A stretch of 37,959 bases of DNA. Origin: JBBRCX01 sp038204465. Its GTDB lineage: Bacteria; Planctomycetota; Phycisphaerae; Tepidisphaerales; Tepidisphaeraceae. How positions within the stretch are numbered: the first letter of the stretch is position 1; each line of letters starts with the position of its first letter. This document shows, in pieces, positions 8,054 through 16,909 of the stretch. The notes below the pieces were generated by a model that made no database searches, was not told the origin of the DNA, and saw only the letters and a program-made list of their open reading frames with translations. The stretch lies in contig JBBRCX010000043.1 in the NCBI GenBank assembly GCA_038204465.1, positions 1 through 37,959 of the forward strand. Reading direction: 5' to 3'. The translations under genes and the position numbers were made by a program.

Positions 8054-9295
8054 TCAGTTGTTGGCGGCGCGGGCGGAGCTGTTGATGGGTTCGATCGTCA
8101 GCTCGTGATGGAGCTTGCCGTTCTCGGTGAAGAAGCGGGTGCGGAGCTGACCCTTGCGCATCATCCGGCAGACCAGGTCGGGGAGCGGCGCGCCGCGGCG
8201 TTTTTCGAGATACAGCGCATCGTCTGTGAAGGGCTTCCCGTCGACGTCGGTGAAGTAGACCGACAGATCGGGGACCGAGCGCCATTTTAACTCCCGCGTC
8301 TGATACTCCAGCGTCTGGCTGGTCTTCATGGCGAAGTCGCGCAGCGGTCCGATGCTGTCCACGCTCTTGCCCAGGCCTTTGATCGCGATAAGCAGATCGG
8401 CGATCACCCCCTGGTTTTCAATAAGGGTGGCTTCGGGCGTCGCCTGCAGGTGCATCGCGTATTCGCCGAAGCGCGCCTGGAACCCTTTGATGTTCGTGCC
8501 AAAGGAACGCTCAAACGCCCCCTGCGCATCCTCGCCGGCGTGCATCTGCTGCAGCATTCGGAGCAGCAGGTCACGATACATTTCCTTGCCGCGCGAATCT
8601 TTGGCGTGAATCAGGAAGTGAACCATCGCCCAGCTCTGGTTGTATTCGATCCCGCCTCGCGCCGGACTCCCCTCGTTGATCGCAACCCACTCCGGCAGCG
8701 GGATGACGAGGATCTTCTTGAAGTCGAACAGCCGTCGGGCGTTCAGGTCCTCGCGCAGCTGACGTACGCGGTGCGGCGGGACCTGTCCGAGCCAGAACTC
8801 GTTCCCCGTCCAGATCCCTTCCTCGAACACCTGCGCCATTCCCTCGTTCAACCAGGTGGGAAGGTTGGGCGTGATGGCCGCATCCGCGAACTGATGAAAT
8901 GCCTCGTGCTGGAGCGTCTGGCGAAGCGCGTCACGCCCCTGTCCTTCAAGGAAGGCGGCCAGAAGATGACGATCGGGAATGAATACTCCGCAGGTGTTCT
9001 TCGCGTCGGTGAAAAGCAGGTAGTCTTCCTGATTGCGGAAGAGGTAAGCCTCGAGCGTCGGCACCTCTTTCTCGCCGGCGAAGATCGCGAGGCGGCGGGC
9101 ATACTCGTCATACATCGCGTCCATTCGGCGCGAGAGGTCATTCGCCAGTGCTTCGTCCAGATCGGTGTGAATGCGGTAGTGACGGCTGGTCAGCACGCGC
9201 AGCTTATCGCCGCCAGGTGCAGTGCGGCAGAGGCCCAGGCCGAGCAGCAGCACAAGACAGAACTGCACCCGTCGTATCCATACCAATGCAGACAT
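8054..9295 (-). CDS. DUF1570-type secreted HEXXH protein, putative metallopeptidase
   Basis: A 413-residue protein with an N-terminal signal peptide (MSALVWIRRVQFCLVLLLGLGL), predicted to be exported. It carries H130-E-A-F-H134, a zinc-type HEXXH, followed 20 residues later by NEGMAQVFE, whose Glu151 is the right distance for a third gluzincin-type ligand. This pattern fits DUF1570, a planctomycete-rich family of uncharacterised, peptidase-like proteins. The C-terminal ~130 residues form a separate region of unknown role. The ATG at 9295 is chosen for the GGGG 5 nt upstream and the clean signal peptide; in-frame ATGs further upstream (for example 9307) give poorer signals. It is divergent from lysS and 79 nt upstream of dapL; I infer separate transcription. 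Catalytic activity is not proven for the family. Confidence 0.75.
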   Translation of the reverse strand: MSALVWIRRVQFCLVLLLGLGLCRTAPGGDKLRVLTSRHYRIHTDLDEALANDLSRRMDAMYDEYARRLAIFAGEKEVPTLEAYLFRNQEDYLLFTDAKNTCGVFIPDRHLLAAFLEGQGRDALRQTLQHEAFHQFADAAITPNLPTWLNEGMAQVFEEGIWTGNEFWLGQVPPHRVRQLREDLNARRLFDFKKILVIPLPEWVAINEGSPARGGIEYNQSWAMVHFLIHAKDSRGKEMYRDLLLRMLQQMHAGEDAQGAFERSFGTNIKGFQARFGEYAMHLQATPEATLIENQGVIADLLIAIKGLGKSVDSIGPLRDFAMKTSQTLEYQTRELKWRSVPDLSVYFTDVDGKPFTDDALYLEKRRGAPLPDLVCRMMRKGQLRTRFFTENGKLHHELTIEPINSSARAANN

Positions 9296-9429
9296 CGAGA
9301 ACCCCATGCGCGGCGCCCGCGCCGCCGACAAAGACACCCCGAATCTACCTTCCATCACCCCCCAGAAGGGGCCGTTTTTACTTTTCACCAGGCAGCACTA
9401 TCATCGTCAAACTTTTGTCCGGCCACAAT

Positions 9430-10968
9430 ATGAGCGAGTCCAGCAACCCGTATGAACAAGAGCGACGTCAGAAGCTGGAGAAGCTTCGCGGGTTGGGGGT
9501 TGACCCGTACGGACACCGCACTGAAGGAATCCAGCCGCTGAGGAAGATCAAAGACGCCTACAAGGCCGAGATGGGCCATGACGGCGGGCCGGTCGTCAAG
9601 GCGGCCGGGCGGGTCATGCTCAAGCGGGACATGGGCAAGCTCAGCTTCCTTACCCTGCGCGACGAGAGCGGAGACCTGCAGATTGCCCTCGATAAGCGCC
9701 GCCTCGACGAGCGCTCCTGGGAAGTGCGCGGGTTGGTTGACCTTGGCGACCTGATCACTGTCGAAGGTGTGCTGGGTTCTACCAACAAGGGTGAGACCAC
9801 CGTTTGGGCGACGGCCCTGCACATGGCTGCCAAGGCGCTGCTTCCGCCGCCTTCCAAATGGGAGGGACTTTCCGACGTCGAGCTGCGCTACCGGCAGCGG
9901 TATGTCGACCTGTGGGCAAACCCCGAGGTGATGAAGTTGCTCAAGCTGCGGATCCGCATCACCGATGAGGTCCGCCGGTACATGCGCGAGCGAGGCTTCA
10001 CCGAAGTGGAAACGCCGATGATGCAGCCGCTGGCAGGCGGGGCGGCGGCGCGCCCTTTCGTGACCCACCACAACGCGCTGGACATCCCGCTGTACCTGCG
10101 CATTGCCCCGGAGTTGTACCTCAAGCGCCTGCTCGTCGGCGGTTTTAATAAGGTCTTCGAGCTTAACCGCAACTTCCGAAACGAAGGCATCAGCCCGAGG
10201 CACAACCCCGAGTTCACCATGCTCGAGGCCTATGAGGCGTTCGGCAGCTGGGAAACCATGGCCGACCTCGTGGAGGGGTTGATCTGCTCCATCGCTGAAA
10301 ACGTCATCGGAACCCTGAAGATCGAGCACAGGGACGCCCAGGGTAACGTCACACGGACGATCAATCTTCAGCGGCCGTGGCGGCGCGTGAAGGTTGTGGA
10401 ACTTGTCGAGGAGCGCAGCGGCTGGCATTTCGATGGCCGCAAGCTGCAGGAGGCGAAGCCGGAAGTATTGGCGCGGCTGCGTGAGAAGGGCGGTCGGGCA
10501 TCCGTCGAATCATTTTCGGCGCACGAGCAATTGTTTGAGGTGTATGAAAAGCTGATCGAGCCGACCCTGATTGACCCCTGCTTCGTGACCCATATGCCGT
10601 CGGTAATGATTCCCCTGGCGCGCGAGAACCGCGAGCAGCCTGAGTTTGCTGACGTCTACGAACTGGCCATCAATGGCCAGGAGATCTCACCGGGCTATAG
10701 CGAGCTGAATGACCCGGAGGTGCAGGCGAAGCATTTCACGCACCAGGTCGGCGACGAAGCGGAAAAGCATAAAACCGACGAAGACTTTCTCACCGCCCTA
10801 CGATATGGCATGCCCCCGGCGGGCGGGATGGGCATGGGCATCGACCGGCTGGTGATGATGTTGAGCGGCGCGCAGAGCATCCGCGACATCATCCTGTTTC
10901 CGCTGATGAAGCCGCACGCGGAATCACAGAAACCAGGGGCGGACACGTCGGAGCGCGAGGCGCCGTGA
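9430..10968 (+). CDS. lysS: Lysyl-tRNA synthetase, class II
   Basis: A 512-residue enzyme that charges tRNA-Lys. The N-terminal OB-fold anticodon-binding domain spans about 50-170 (VKAAGRVMLKRDMGKLSFLTLRD). The class II catalytic core has motif 1 (FTEVETPMMQPLAGGAAARPF), motif 2 (NRNFRNEGISPRHNPEFTM) and motif 3 (GMGMGIDRLVMMLSG). Length is normal for a bacterial LysS. The ATG at 9430 is supported by the typical MSESSNPYEQERRQKLEKLR start; codons further upstream belong to the gap shared with the divergent DUF1570 gene. The Shine-Dalgarno is poor. A permease gene follows 65 nt downstream on the same strand. Confidence 0.96.
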   Translation: MSESSNPYEQERRQKLEKLRGLGVDPYGHRTEGIQPLRKIKDAYKAEMGHDGGPVVKAAGRVMLKRDMGKLSFLTLRDESGDLQIALDKRRLDERSWEVRGLVDLGDLITVEGVLGSTNKGETTVWATALHMAAKALLPPPSKWEGLSDVELRYRQRYVDLWANPEVMKLLKLRIRITDEVRRYMRERGFTEVETPMMQPLAGGAAARPFVTHHNALDIPLYLRIAPELYLKRLLVGGFNKVFELNRNFRNEGISPRHNPEFTMLEAYEAFGSWETMADLVEGLICSIAENVIGTLKIEHRDAQGNVTRTINLQRPWRRVKVVELVEERSGWHFDGRKLQEAKPEVLARLREKGGRASVESFSAHEQLFEVYEKLIEPTLIDPCFVTHMPSVMIPLARENREQPEFADVYELAINGQEISPGYSELNDPEVQAKHFTHQVGDEAEKHKTDEDFLTALRYGMPPAGGMGMGIDRLVMMLSGAQSIRDIILFPLMKPHAESQKPGADTSEREAP

Positions 10969-11033
10969 ACGTTTTGCCCGCAACTGATACTTCACTCGTA
11001 TAAGAGCTGCTGTTCCCGCTGAAATAGAACACG

Positions 11034-12527
11034 ATGTACAAGCTGCACCTGATCCTGAAATATCTCCTGAAGCGGCGGATCGCCTGGGTTTCGCTGTTCG
11101 CGGTGATGCTCTGTACCACGATGGTGCTGGTGGTGATCAGCGTGATGGGCGGCTGGCTGCGCATGTTCCGCGCGTCGTTCCATGGGCTTACCGGCGATGT
11201 GCTGGTGGAGCGATCGTTCACAGGTTTCTCGCATTACCAGGAAATGATCATCGACATCGAGAAGTTGCCAAGCGTCGTGGCCGCGGTGCCGACCATCGAG
11301 ACCTTCGGCCTGCTGAATATCGCCAACCTGAAGCCGGCCGGCGTACAGGTGATGGGCATCCCGATCGACCGGATCGGCCAGGTGAACAGTTTTCCGAAGT
11401 CGTTGTACCGGGGATACAACCAGCGGATCGATCAAGCCAACGACAAGCACAATCGGCTGACGCCGCAGCAGCGGCAGAAGCTGCGCGCGGAGGCGGAGGA
11501 ACTCGCCAGGCACCCCTCCTTTAACAAGCCGTTTCCCGACAAGGTCTACAGTGAGCGCGCCCGCAACGGGGAGAACTGGCCGGGGATGATCGCAGGCATC
11601 GGCGTGCTGGACATCCGCAAGAACAAGGAAGGAACACTGGAGGGGCGCACGCCGGCGCTCTACCTGTTGCCGGTGAAGTTGACCGTGATGGGGATGGGGC
11701 CGGAGGCTGTTTCACTGGACTTTCAAAGCAAGAGCGAGAAGCACTACTGGATCGTCGACGACAGCCGGACGCAGGTTTGGCAGTATGACGCGAACAGCGT
11801 TTACGTCCCCCTCGATCAGCTGCAGAAGGATCTGAGCATGGACGCAACGACTGCCCTCGACGAGGAGACCGGGGAGAAGTCGGAAGTTCCCGCGCGGGTC
11901 ACGACGATCCACGTCAGGCTCAAGCCCGGCGCGGACCTGAACGCGGCTCGCGACCAGGTGAAGGAAGTCGTGGAGCGCGTGCTGGCGCGGCATCGCAACA
12001 ATGAGATTGTCGCCTCCACCAGCGATCCGAAGGTGGTCACCTGGGAAGAGGACAAAGCGACGTGGATCCACGCGATTGAGAACGAGAAGATACTGATGAT
12101 CTTCCTGTTCGGGATCATCAGCGTGGTCGCGGTATTCCTGATCTTCTGCATCTTCTACATGATCGTGTCGGAGAAGACGAAGGACATCGGGATCATCAAG
12201 AGCGTCGGCGCCAGCTCAGGAGGCGTCGCAGGCATCTTCCTCGGGTACGGCGCCGCGATCGGCATCGTCGGTGCGGGACTGGGACTTCTCGCCAGCTACC
12301 TGCTGGTGCACAACATCAACGAGCTGCACACTTGGATGGGGCAGCGGCTCGGCGTGCAGATCTGGAACCCGGAGGTCTACCTGTTCGACAAGATTCCCAA
12401 TACGATGACGCTGAAAGACGTGCTGGTGATCGGCGTGTGCGCCGTTCTGGCCTCGACGATCGGCGCCCTGCTCCCCGCCTGGCGCGCCGCCCGAATGAAC
12501 CCCGTCGAAGCGCTGCGGTGGGAATGA
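11034..12527 (+). CDS. ABC transporter permease, FtsX-like (LolC/LolE type)
   Basis: A 497-residue inner-membrane permease. One N-terminal transmembrane helix (about 16-40) is followed by a large extracytoplasmic domain (to about 340) and three C-terminal helices (near 345-370, 395-425 and 460-480) of the FtsX domain, ending with the family-typical PAWRAARMNPVEALRWE. This topology fits LolC/E and MacB-like type VII ABC systems, which pull substrates from the outer leaflet of the inner membrane, classically lipoproteins. The periplasmic domain is longer than in E. coli LolE and contains a charged insert around 120-190. It is paired with the ATPase gene 105 nt downstream; the gap carries an inverted repeat. 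No second permease is visible, so the complex may be a homodimer. Lipoprotein release is likely but inferred. Confidence 0.85.
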   Translation: MYKLHLILKYLLKRRIAWVSLFAVMLCTTMVLVVISVMGGWLRMFRASFHGLTGDVLVERSFTGFSHYQEMIIDIEKLPSVVAAVPTIETFGLLNIANLKPAGVQVMGIPIDRIGQVNSFPKSLYRGYNQRIDQANDKHNRLTPQQRQKLRAEAEELARHPSFNKPFPDKVYSERARNGENWPGMIAGIGVLDIRKNKEGTLEGRTPALYLLPVKLTVMGMGPEAVSLDFQSKSEKHYWIVDDSRTQVWQYDANSVYVPLDQLQKDLSMDATTALDEETGEKSEVPARVTTIHVRLKPGADLNAARDQVKEVVERVLARHRNNEIVASTSDPKVVTWEEDKATWIHAIENEKILMIFLFGIISVVAVFLIFCIFYMIVSEKTKDIGIIKSVGASSGGVAGIFLGYGAAIGIVGAGLGLLASYLLVHNINELHTWMGQRLGVQIWNPEVYLFDKIPNTMTLKDVLVIGVCAVLASTIGALLPAWRAARMNPVEALRWE

Positions 12528-12534
12528 ACGGGAG

Positions 12535-12618
12535 TTTCGATTGTTGATTTGCGAGTTTCGATTGAAGTAAGGCGGCGTCGGCGAATGGAGTCCGTCAATC
12601 GCAAATCAAAAATCGAAA
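12535..12618. repeat. 20-bp inverted repeat between permease and ATPase genes
   Basis: Left arm 12535-12554 and right arm 12599-12618 are reverse complements at 19 of 20 positions, separated by 44 nt. The loop holds another TTTCGATTG (12556-12564), and the right arm continues into an AT-rich series of AAATCGA units up to 12620. The right arm ends 14 nt before the ATPase start codon at 12633. AT-rich arms stand out against the GC-rich genes. It resembles dispersed intergenic repeats seen in many environmental genomes; it could also fold in the mRNA and separate expression of the two genes. Confidence 0.75.
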
Positions 12619-12632
12619 ATCGAAAATAGGAT

Positions 12633-13391
12633 ATGTCTCAGCTAGCCCAAGAGCCTGTGCCGGTGCTGCCGCTGGCAAAGCAGGGAATTCTCAGCGCGCG
12701 AGCGGTGCGGAAGTCGTTTCGCATGGGAGACAGCACGGTTGTCGTGTTGAAGCACGTTGACCTTTCGGTCCTTCCCGGCGAGTTCGTCGCGATCGAGGGC
12801 CGCTCAGGATCGGGAAAGAGCACGCTGCTGCATATCCTGGGCGCGCTGGATGACGTGGACGACGGCACGGTCGAGTACGACGGTCGCGATATTTCCGCGA
12901 TAGGTCACACGGAGCGCAGCCGGCTGCGGAACACGCAGTTCGGATTCGTCTTTCAGTTTTACCACCTGCTGCCGGAGCTGAACGTGATGGAAAACACGCT
13001 GCTGCCGACCATGGTAAAACACTCCTGGCTCGGGTTTCGCGCTCAACGTCGGAAGCTGCGCGAGCGGGGGGCGGAGGTGCTCACGCAACTGGGGATGTCT
13101 CACCGCCTGAAGCACCGGCCGAACCAGCTCAGCGGCGGTGAGCGCCAGCGAGTCGCCATCGCGCGCGCGTTGATGAATTCGCCGCGAGTGCTTTTCGCAG
13201 ATGAGCCAACCGGCAACCTGGATGCCGAGACCGGCAGACAGATCATGACGGTGCTCGAGAAGTTGCACCGCGAGTCCGGGCAGACGATTGTGATGGTCAC
13301 GCACGATCGCACGCTGGCGAGACAGGCTGACCGGGTGTTGGTAATGAAGGACGGCCGGCTGGAGCGCGCGGGGGCACAGAACCCGGTCTGA
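12633..13391 (+). CDS. ABC transporter ATP-binding protein, LolD/MacB family
   Basis: A 252-residue ATPase subunit that would drive the upstream FtsX-like permease. Walker A is GRSGSGKSTLLH, the Q-loop follows in FGFVFQFYHLLPELNVMEN (the tryptophan-free form typical of LolD), the signature is LSGGERQRVAIARAL, and Walker B is VLFADEPTGNLD, with the switch His in VTHDRTLA. The DEPTGNLD form marks the LolD/MacB/FtsE group. Residues 1-20 form a short extension before the ATPase fold. A start at 12633 is supported by AGGA 4-7 nt upstream. Function as a lipoprotein-release or macrolide-type exporter ATPase is inferred from the permease partner. Confidence 0.9.
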   Translation: MSQLAQEPVPVLPLAKQGILSARAVRKSFRMGDSTVVVLKHVDLSVLPGEFVAIEGRSGSGKSTLLHILGALDDVDDGTVEYDGRDISAIGHTERSRLRNTQFGFVFQFYHLLPELNVMENTLLPTMVKHSWLGFRAQRRKLRERGAEVLTQLGMSHRLKHRPNQLSGGERQRVAIARALMNSPRVLFADEPTGNLDAETGRQIMTVLEKLHRESGQTIVMVTHDRTLARQADRVLVMKDGRLERAGAQNPV

Positions 13392-13449
13392 ATCCAGCGG
13401 TTCGTCCGTCAGTCACATGGGCGATCTGCTCATGTATATTGTGGTTGAA

Positions 13450-13472
13450 CACGGGCTGGCGGCCCGTGGCAC
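13450..13472. repeat. CACGGGC-type palindrome, copy 1
   Basis: CACGGGC (13450-13456) pairs with GCCCGTG (13462-13468) around a 5-nt loop and is followed by GCAC. Its reverse complement closely matches the palindrome at 23774-23797, including the GTG-x-CACGGGC flank. It lies immediately before the GAGGG Shine-Dalgarno of ilvE. A REP-like dispersed element is the likeliest reading. Confidence 0.65.
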
Positions 13473-13484
13473 GATGAGGGCGTC

Positions 13485-14345
13485 ATGCCTTTGAAGGTCT
13501 GGCTGGATGGAAAGCTCGTTGATCCTGGCGATGCCAGGGTGAGCGTCTACGACCACGGTCTGCTCTATGGAGATGGCGTCTTCGAAGGCATCCGCGTTTA
13601 TCACGGACGCATCTTCGAGTGCGACGCCCACCTCGACCGTCTCTATAACTCTGCCAAGGCCATACGGCTCACGATCCCAATGGCGCGCGAGCAAGTCCGC
13701 GCGGCGATAGACGAGACGGTCCGCGCAAACAGCTTTCGCGACTGCTACATCCGCCTCATCATCACTCGCGGCATCGGCCAGCTCGGTATCAGCCCGGCGA
13801 AATGCGAGCGCCCTTCGGTGATCGTCATCGCGGACATGATCGAGCTGTATCCGAAGGAGATGTATGAGAAGGGGATGGCGATCATCACGGCATCCGTGAT
13901 CCGCAATCACCCCAATGCGCTCTCGGCGCGGATCAAGAGCCTCAACTACCTCAACAATATTCTGGCCAAGATCGAGGCGATTGATGCCGGCGTGCCGGAG
14001 GCGATCATGCTCAACCACGAGGGGAACGTCTCGGAGTGCACGGCCGACAATGTCTTCATCGTCCGCGAAAGCCAGGTCCAGACCCCCACCACGTACGACG
14101 GCATTCTCGAGGGAATCACCCGGCGCGTCATCCTCGGATTGTGCACCAAGGGGGGCATCCTTTTCGCCGAGAAGACCCTGCAGCGCCACGACTTGTATGT
14201 CGCCGACGAATGCTTCCTCACCGGCACCGGCGCCGAAGTCGTCCCGGTGACGAGAATCGATGGTCGCGTGATCGGCGACGGCCAACCTGGGCCCATCACC
14301 CGGAAGATCATCGAGGCCTTCCACCGCCATGTCCGAGAGGCATAA
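13485..14345 (+). CDS. ilvE: Branched-chain amino acid aminotransferase, class IV
   Basis: A 286-residue fold-type IV PLP enzyme that interconverts branched-chain 2-oxo acids and Leu, Ile and Val. Hallmarks: VYDHGLLYGDGVFEGIRVY at 21-39, the PLP Lys at 151 (RIKSLNYLNN), and E184 in NVSECTADNVFIV; the C-terminal block GILEGITRR...ADECFLTGTGAEVVPV is typical of the IlvE group. The ATG at 13485 is preceded by GAGGG with 4-nt spacing. D-amino acid transaminase is an alternative within the fold, but LNYLNN and the GTGAEVVPV block favour IlvE. No other ilv genes are nearby. Confidence 0.88.
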   Translation: MPLKVWLDGKLVDPGDARVSVYDHGLLYGDGVFEGIRVYHGRIFECDAHLDRLYNSAKAIRLTIPMAREQVRAAIDETVRANSFRDCYIRLIITRGIGQLGISPAKCERPSVIVIADMIELYPKEMYEKGMAIITASVIRNHPNALSARIKSLNYLNNILAKIEAIDAGVPEAIMLNHEGNVSECTADNVFIVRESQVQTPTTYDGILEGITRRVILGLCTKGGILFAEKTLQRHDLYVADECFLTGTGAEVVPVTRIDGRVIGDGQPGPITRKIIEAFHRHVREA

Positions 14346-14465
14346 CGCCGCTTTTCGCCCGACGTCCTTGGCCTGTTGCGCACTCCCCGGATCCACAAGT
14401 GAATCTCGACAGCCGCTGGTAGCGTCGCAGCTTCCACGCAGCTTCCGGGGATGCTCACAAATTGC

Positions 14466-14493
14466 TTGAGAATTTGAAAATATCAATTACAAT
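14466..14493 (+). promoter_or_regulatory. Sigma-70-like promoter of the debranching enzyme gene
   Basis: TTGAGA (14466-14471) and TACAAT (14488-14493) are separated by 16 nt within an AT-rich island in otherwise GC-rich sequence. The predicted transcript would start near 14500, about 24 nt before the coding region, just upstream of the GGAGGA ribosome-binding site at 14515-14520. Confidence 0.6.
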
Positions 14494-14523
14494 CAATGCA
14501 CTGGCACCCTTCAGGGAGGAAGA

Positions 14524-16626
14524 GTGGTCAATGGGATGGACATCGGATCGTTATCGTTTGACGGACTGATCGGGCGCGAGTGGCTGGCCACCAATCAGTT
14601 GGGGGGATTCGCCTGCTCCACCGTCGCCGGGCTCAACACGCGAAAGTATCACGGGTTGCTGGTGGCTGCGATGGCGCCGCCGGTCCGGCGCATGGTGCTG
14701 CTCTCACGCGTTGAAGAAACTGTCTTTCGGGATGGCTGGCCTGCTGCGCTATCCAGCAACGAATACCCCGGCGTCATTCACCCCGAAGGCTTCCGTCGGC
14801 TGCGCGCTTTCAATTACGAGCCGTTCCCGCGCTGGGCGTACCAGGGCGACGGGTGGACGCTCGAGAAGGAGTTGTGCCTGCTGCGCGGGCGCAATGCCGT
14901 GCTGCTCAGCTACAGCCTGCTGGCTGCCGAGCGGCCGCTGACGTTGGAGATTCGGCCGCTGTATGCGCTGCGTTCGATTCACGATCTTACCTATCAGTGG
15001 AACGGTCGCCTGTTCTCCGAAATCAAATCAAAGGGCCACCACCGGATCCCGCCGACCGGAAAGACGCCCGAAGTGTTCTTCGCGCATGACGCGCACTTCG
15101 ACGCGCAGCCGAACTGGTACCTCAACACGATCTACCGCCGCGAGCAGGAGCGCGGCTACTCGGGCCTGGAAGACCTGTGGATGCCGGGAGTGATCCGGCA
15201 GACACTTCAGCCGGGGCAGAGCCTGCACTTCGCCTGTTCGACGGATCCGATTGACTTGCCGCGCGTCATCGCCGCGGCGGATCAGCAATGCGTATCAGGG
15301 TCACCGGTCCCCGCGCTGAGTGAGCCCATCATTCTCGACCGGCCGCAAACGCAGGACGCGCTGACGGCGCTGCGCCGGGCGGCAGAGCAGTTTGTGGCGC
15401 TGGTCCCGCAGGAGGGGGCGAGTGAGAAATCTACCTCTATTGTCACGCTGTACCCGTGGTCGCCGCCCTCGGTGCGAGGCGCGCTAATTGCCTTTTGTGG
15501 CCTGCTGCTCGTGACTGGCCGGTTCGTTGAAGCCCGGAAGTTCCTGCTTTCGCTGGTGGGTCGGCTGCGCGACGGAATAATGCCTTCGGAGTTCCCTGAA
15601 GGCGGCGGGGTCCCTGTGTACCTGGGTTCGGACGTGAGCCTGTGGTTCGTCAACGCCGTCCAGAACTACCTCCGGTACAGCGCCGACGAGCCCACGACCC
15701 GGCGGCTGTACGAAGCGGTCGTTCAGATCGTCGATCACTACAGACACGGAACGGGGCTTGGAATCAAAGTTGACGCTGACGGATTGCTCGGCAGCCAGCA
15801 GCCAGGGAGTGCAACGACCTGGATGGACGCCAGGGTGGGCGAGTGGGTCATCACACCGAGAGAGGGCCGGCCGGTTGAGTTGAATGCGCTCTGGTACAAC
15901 GCGGTGAATATCGACGCGGATCTTGCCCGCAAGTTTGGCCAGGGCGACCGCGCGGAGGAGCTCACGAGCTTCGCGCGTTCGATCAAAGAGGCTTTCAACC
16001 ATCGGTTCTGGAACGACGAGGCCGGCTGTTGTTTCGATGTGCTCAACGACTACGGCCACGACCCGGCCGTTCGTCCCAATCAGCTCCTCGCGATCAGCCT
16101 GCCGCATCCGGTCCTTGCCGTCGAACGGCATGTGAGGGTGGTGGAGAAGCTTCACGCCGAACTGCTCACGCGCGTCGGCGTTCGCACTCTCTCTTGCGAT
16201 GACGCGGGATACCACGCCCCCTACGCCGGTGGCGTGTTGCCGCGCGACCGCGCGTATCACAACGGCTGCGCATTTCCCTGGCTGCTCGGCCCGTTCGTCA
16301 CGGCCTATTTGCGGGTCCACGGCCGGGGCGAAGTTGCGCGCCGTCAGGCGTTGGAAATGATCCAGCCATGCCTGGACCATCTCATCGGCGATGGACTGGG
16401 CCAACTCTGCGAACTGTTTGATGGAGACGCGCCTCACGCGCCCGGCGGTGCTCTCGCATCCGCTCTTTCGATTGGCGAACTGCTTCGCTGTTATGAGGAA
16501 GATATCCTCGACGTGGCCCGCGCCGACGTGGCGAAAGTCGCGTCAACGGCGGTTGCAGGCCAAACCGCGAAGCAACCGATTGCACGTTTCCGCGCCCCGC
16601 CTACGCGGGCGAAGCCCTCTCAGTAA
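14524..16626 (+). CDS. Amylo-alpha-1,6-glucosidase (glycogen debranching enzyme)
   Basis: A 700-residue glycogen-debranching enzyme of the archaeal/bacterial type (GDE N-terminal domain plus an (alpha/alpha)6 GDE_C catalytic domain), which hydrolyses alpha-1,6 branch points. The N-terminal domain has the family block GREWLATNQLGGFACST followed by NTRKYHGLLVAA. The C-terminal domain from about 290 contains GVPVYLGSDVSLWFVNAVQNY, TWMDARVGEWVITPREGRPVELNALWYNA and a YHNGCAFPWLLGPF block. The start is uncertain: GTG at 14524 lies 3 nt after GGAGGA, while the in-frame ATG at 14536 is 15 nt away; I take the GTG. The last ~30 residues are basic and low in similarity. A promoter is seen upstream. Neighbours gnd and an FGGY kinase make a carbohydrate block. 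Confidence 0.88.
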   Translation: MVNGMDIGSLSFDGLIGREWLATNQLGGFACSTVAGLNTRKYHGLLVAAMAPPVRRMVLLSRVEETVFRDGWPAALSSNEYPGVIHPEGFRRLRAFNYEPFPRWAYQGDGWTLEKELCLLRGRNAVLLSYSLLAAERPLTLEIRPLYALRSIHDLTYQWNGRLFSEIKSKGHHRIPPTGKTPEVFFAHDAHFDAQPNWYLNTIYRREQERGYSGLEDLWMPGVIRQTLQPGQSLHFACSTDPIDLPRVIAAADQQCVSGSPVPALSEPIILDRPQTQDALTALRRAAEQFVALVPQEGASEKSTSIVTLYPWSPPSVRGALIAFCGLLLVTGRFVEARKFLLSLVGRLRDGIMPSEFPEGGGVPVYLGSDVSLWFVNAVQNYLRYSADEPTTRRLYEAVVQIVDHYRHGTGLGIKVDADGLLGSQQPGSATTWMDARVGEWVITPREGRPVELNALWYNAVNIDADLARKFGQGDRAEELTSFARSIKEAFNHRFWNDEAGCCFDVLNDYGHDPAVRPNQLLAISLPHPVLAVERHVRVVEKLHAELLTRVGVRTLSCDDAGYHAPYAGGVLPRDRAYHNGCAFPWLLGPFVTAYLRVHGRGEVARRQALEMIQPCLDHLIGDGLGQLCELFDGDAPHAPGGALASALSIGELLRCYEEDILDVARADVAKVASTAVAGQTAKQPIARFRAPPTRAKPSQ

Positions 16627-16909
16627 GGTCATCCCGCCGATTTGACGATTCAACGGGGCGAGACGCTCCGGGCACATGGCGCCGCAGGTTACTCGCATCC
16701 GCCTGATCGAAACGGGAACGTCCCATCAGTGCCGGGTCACCGTGCAGGGCGCAATGTTCGTCCCGCCATTTGCGGATTGAGACGCCGCGAGTTCCCGCGA
16801 AATGCGCTGGCTTGCGAAAGCGCTGGGTCGGTCACAGAATGGCGCGCCATCACCGGCGGTGGCCGCGCGACCTGGGAATGCGGCTACTTCACAATGGAAG
16901 GTCGACGCT

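Noticed and set aside
5081..9433. Long plus-strand open frames (for example 5081-6061, 6697-8031, 8450-9433)
   Set aside because: They are antisense to panC, dapL and the DUF1570 gene, have His/Arg/Asp-rich compositions typical of GC-rich shadow frames, and show no family motif.
12535..12632. Insertion-sequence ends
   Set aside because: The inverted repeat encloses only 44 nt with no transposase and no clear target duplication.
13413..14486. 357-codon minus-strand frame over ilvE
   Set aside because: It lies antisense to a well-conserved gene and has no recognisable domain; the ilvE frame has all catalytic residues.
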